DNA of 12,644 nt, from assembly GCA_021735725.1 (NCBI GenBank), contig JAIPGS010000021.1, positions 1 through 12,644 of the forward strand. The letters are read 5' to 3'. The translations under genes and the position numbers were made by a program. Source of the DNA: Candidatus Babeliales bacterium. GTDB taxonomy: Bacteria > Babelota > Babeliae > Babelales > CAIQNR01. Position 1 is the stretch's first letter, and each line of letters begins with the position of its first letter. The notes beneath the pieces are model-generated. The model did not search any database. It was not told the DNA's origin and was given only the letters and a program-made list of their open reading frames with translations. Below are positions 11,762-12,644 of this stretch, piece by piece.

Positions 11762-12644
11762 ATGAAAAAAATTCTCATTAATCAATCACCGTGGCAGACA
11801 CGGGTTGCCATCATTGACGATAACACAAAGCTTCAAAATATTTATTTTTGGTCTCATGCAGGAAATCATCTTGAAAGATGTTTTTTTAAAGGACTTGTAA
11901 CAAAAGTACTACCTGGTATTCAAACTGCATTTGTTGAAATTAACCAAGAAAAATCTGGATTTCTTCATATATCAGAAATAGATAGAGAACTTGCAGGAAC
12001 GCGCATTACTGGAGATTTAGACCAGGATGAAGATACTGCGCCAAGACAAAGACGGTCTCGTCAACAACCAGCTGATATTAGTACTATTCTTAAAGAACAA
12101 GAATGTGTACTTGTCCAAGTAAGCAAAGAACCAATGGGGTCAAAAGGGGCAAAACTTTCAACTTGTTTTACACTTCCTGGACGCTTTATTGTTCTTATGC
12201 CAAATATTCCACGAATTGGAACGTCTCGCAAAATTGGAACACAAGAAGAACGCCATCGTTTAAAAGACCTTGTTCGTTCTCTTCTTCCTGAAGGAATGGG
12301 AGCTATTATTAGAACCTCTTCAGAAAACAGAACTGAACGAGAAATCAAACAAGATATTACTTTCTTACTTAAAACATGGAATGAAATTCTTAAAAAAGAA
12401 AAAGAAGCTGTTGCAGGAGAAAAAATTTACCAAGATGTAAATCTTGCATTCCAAGTAATTCGTGATCATCTTGATGAAGAAATTGAATCAGTTGTTGTTG
12501 ATGATAAAACAATACAAAAAGAATTAACAAAATACGTAAAAGAAATTGCTCCTGAATATTCATCAAAAATAAAAACATATACAGGAAAAACTCCTCTATT
12601 TGAACGTTATCATGTTGATGAACAAATTCAAGAAGCTCTAAAAC
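11762..12644 (+). CDS. rng: Ribonuclease E/G, N-terminal part (runs off window)
   Basis: RNase E/G endonucleases cut single-stranded AU-rich RNA in mRNA decay and rRNA/tRNA maturation. The visible 294 residues start MKKILINQSPWQTRVAIID. An S1-type RNA-binding domain includes VLPGIQTAFVEINQEKSGFLHISEI, then a charged insert (about 75-105, DQDEDTAPRQRRSR), then VLVQVSKEPMGSKGAKLS. The family block LPGRFIVLMP-IPRIGTSRKI leads into the catalytic region, ending at TPLFERYHVDEQIQEALK. The metal-binding catalytic aspartates lie just beyond the edge, so activity cannot be judged. RNase G and RNase E cannot be told apart without the C-terminus. The ribosome site AAAAGGGAA lies just before the ATG. It is divergent from the AllA-like gene. 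Confidence 0.93.
   Translation, partial: MKKILINQSPWQTRVAIIDDNTKLQNIYFWSHAGNHLERCFFKGLVTKVLPGIQTAFVEINQEKSGFLHISEIDRELAGTRITGDLDQDEDTAPRQRRSRQQPADISTILKEQECVLVQVSKEPMGSKGAKLSTCFTLPGRFIVLMPNIPRIGTSRKIGTQEERHRLKDLVRSLLPEGMGAIIRTSSENRTEREIKQDITFLLKTWNEILKKEKEAVAGEKIYQDVNLAFQVIRDHLDEEIESVVVDDKTIQKELTKYVKEIAPEYSSKIKTYTGKTPLFERYHVDEQIQEALK

Noticed and set aside
12061..12578. Minus-strand frames opposite the RNase E/G gene
   Set aside because: The plus strand encodes conserved RNase E/G blocks throughout.

Overview
The window looks like part of the chromosome of a small-genome, AT-rich, Gram-negative, host-dependent bacterium. Housekeeping genes (RuvA, MnmE, RNase E/G, a tRNA-Gly, a Pal-type outer-membrane lipoprotein) sit next to secreted proteins with eukaryote-like repeats (leucine-rich repeats, ankyrin repeats) and a DUF2608 HAD-fold protein. 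This mix resembles Candidatus Dependentiae (TM6), with Legionella- or Chlamydia-like intracellular bacteria as alternatives. That placement is an inference from gene content, not from a marker tree.

Layout. Positions 1-421 hold a promoter-like element, a 13-bp inverted repeat, the truncated 3' end of a leucine-rich-repeat (LRR) gene, and the leader of an intact secreted LRR gene (422-1420, +). A minus-strand block follows: an AGCS amino acid:cation symporter (1499-2800), ruvA (2895-3500) and a DUF2608 gene split by a one-base frameshift (3558-4338). On the plus strand come tRNA-Gly(GCC) (4464-4539), a Jag N-terminal-domain protein with a long basic tail (4736-5515), and mnmE (5561-6928). The Jag-mnmE order is the classical one near the chromosome origin.

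The most unusual part is 6859-10108. Four related secreted ankyrin-repeat genes lie between mnmE and a convergent pal. Between the first and second is a scar made of the last 25 codons of pal joined directly to the last 22 codons of mnmE. This records a tandem duplication that began inside mnmE, ended inside pal, and carried an ankyrin gene with its promoter and terminator. Later rounds produced the third and fourth copies. The promoters, leaders and terminators were copied too and have since diverged, with base pairing in the hairpins kept.

The right end holds a secreted protein of the ureidoglycolate lyase (AllA) fold family on the minus strand (10824-11537) and, divergently, an RNase E/G gene that runs off the window (11762 onward). 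Many promoters here share an extended -10 of the form TTGnTAtnCT, which suggests one dominant sigma-70-type promoter style. No insertion sequence, integrase, CRISPR array or rRNA is visible.
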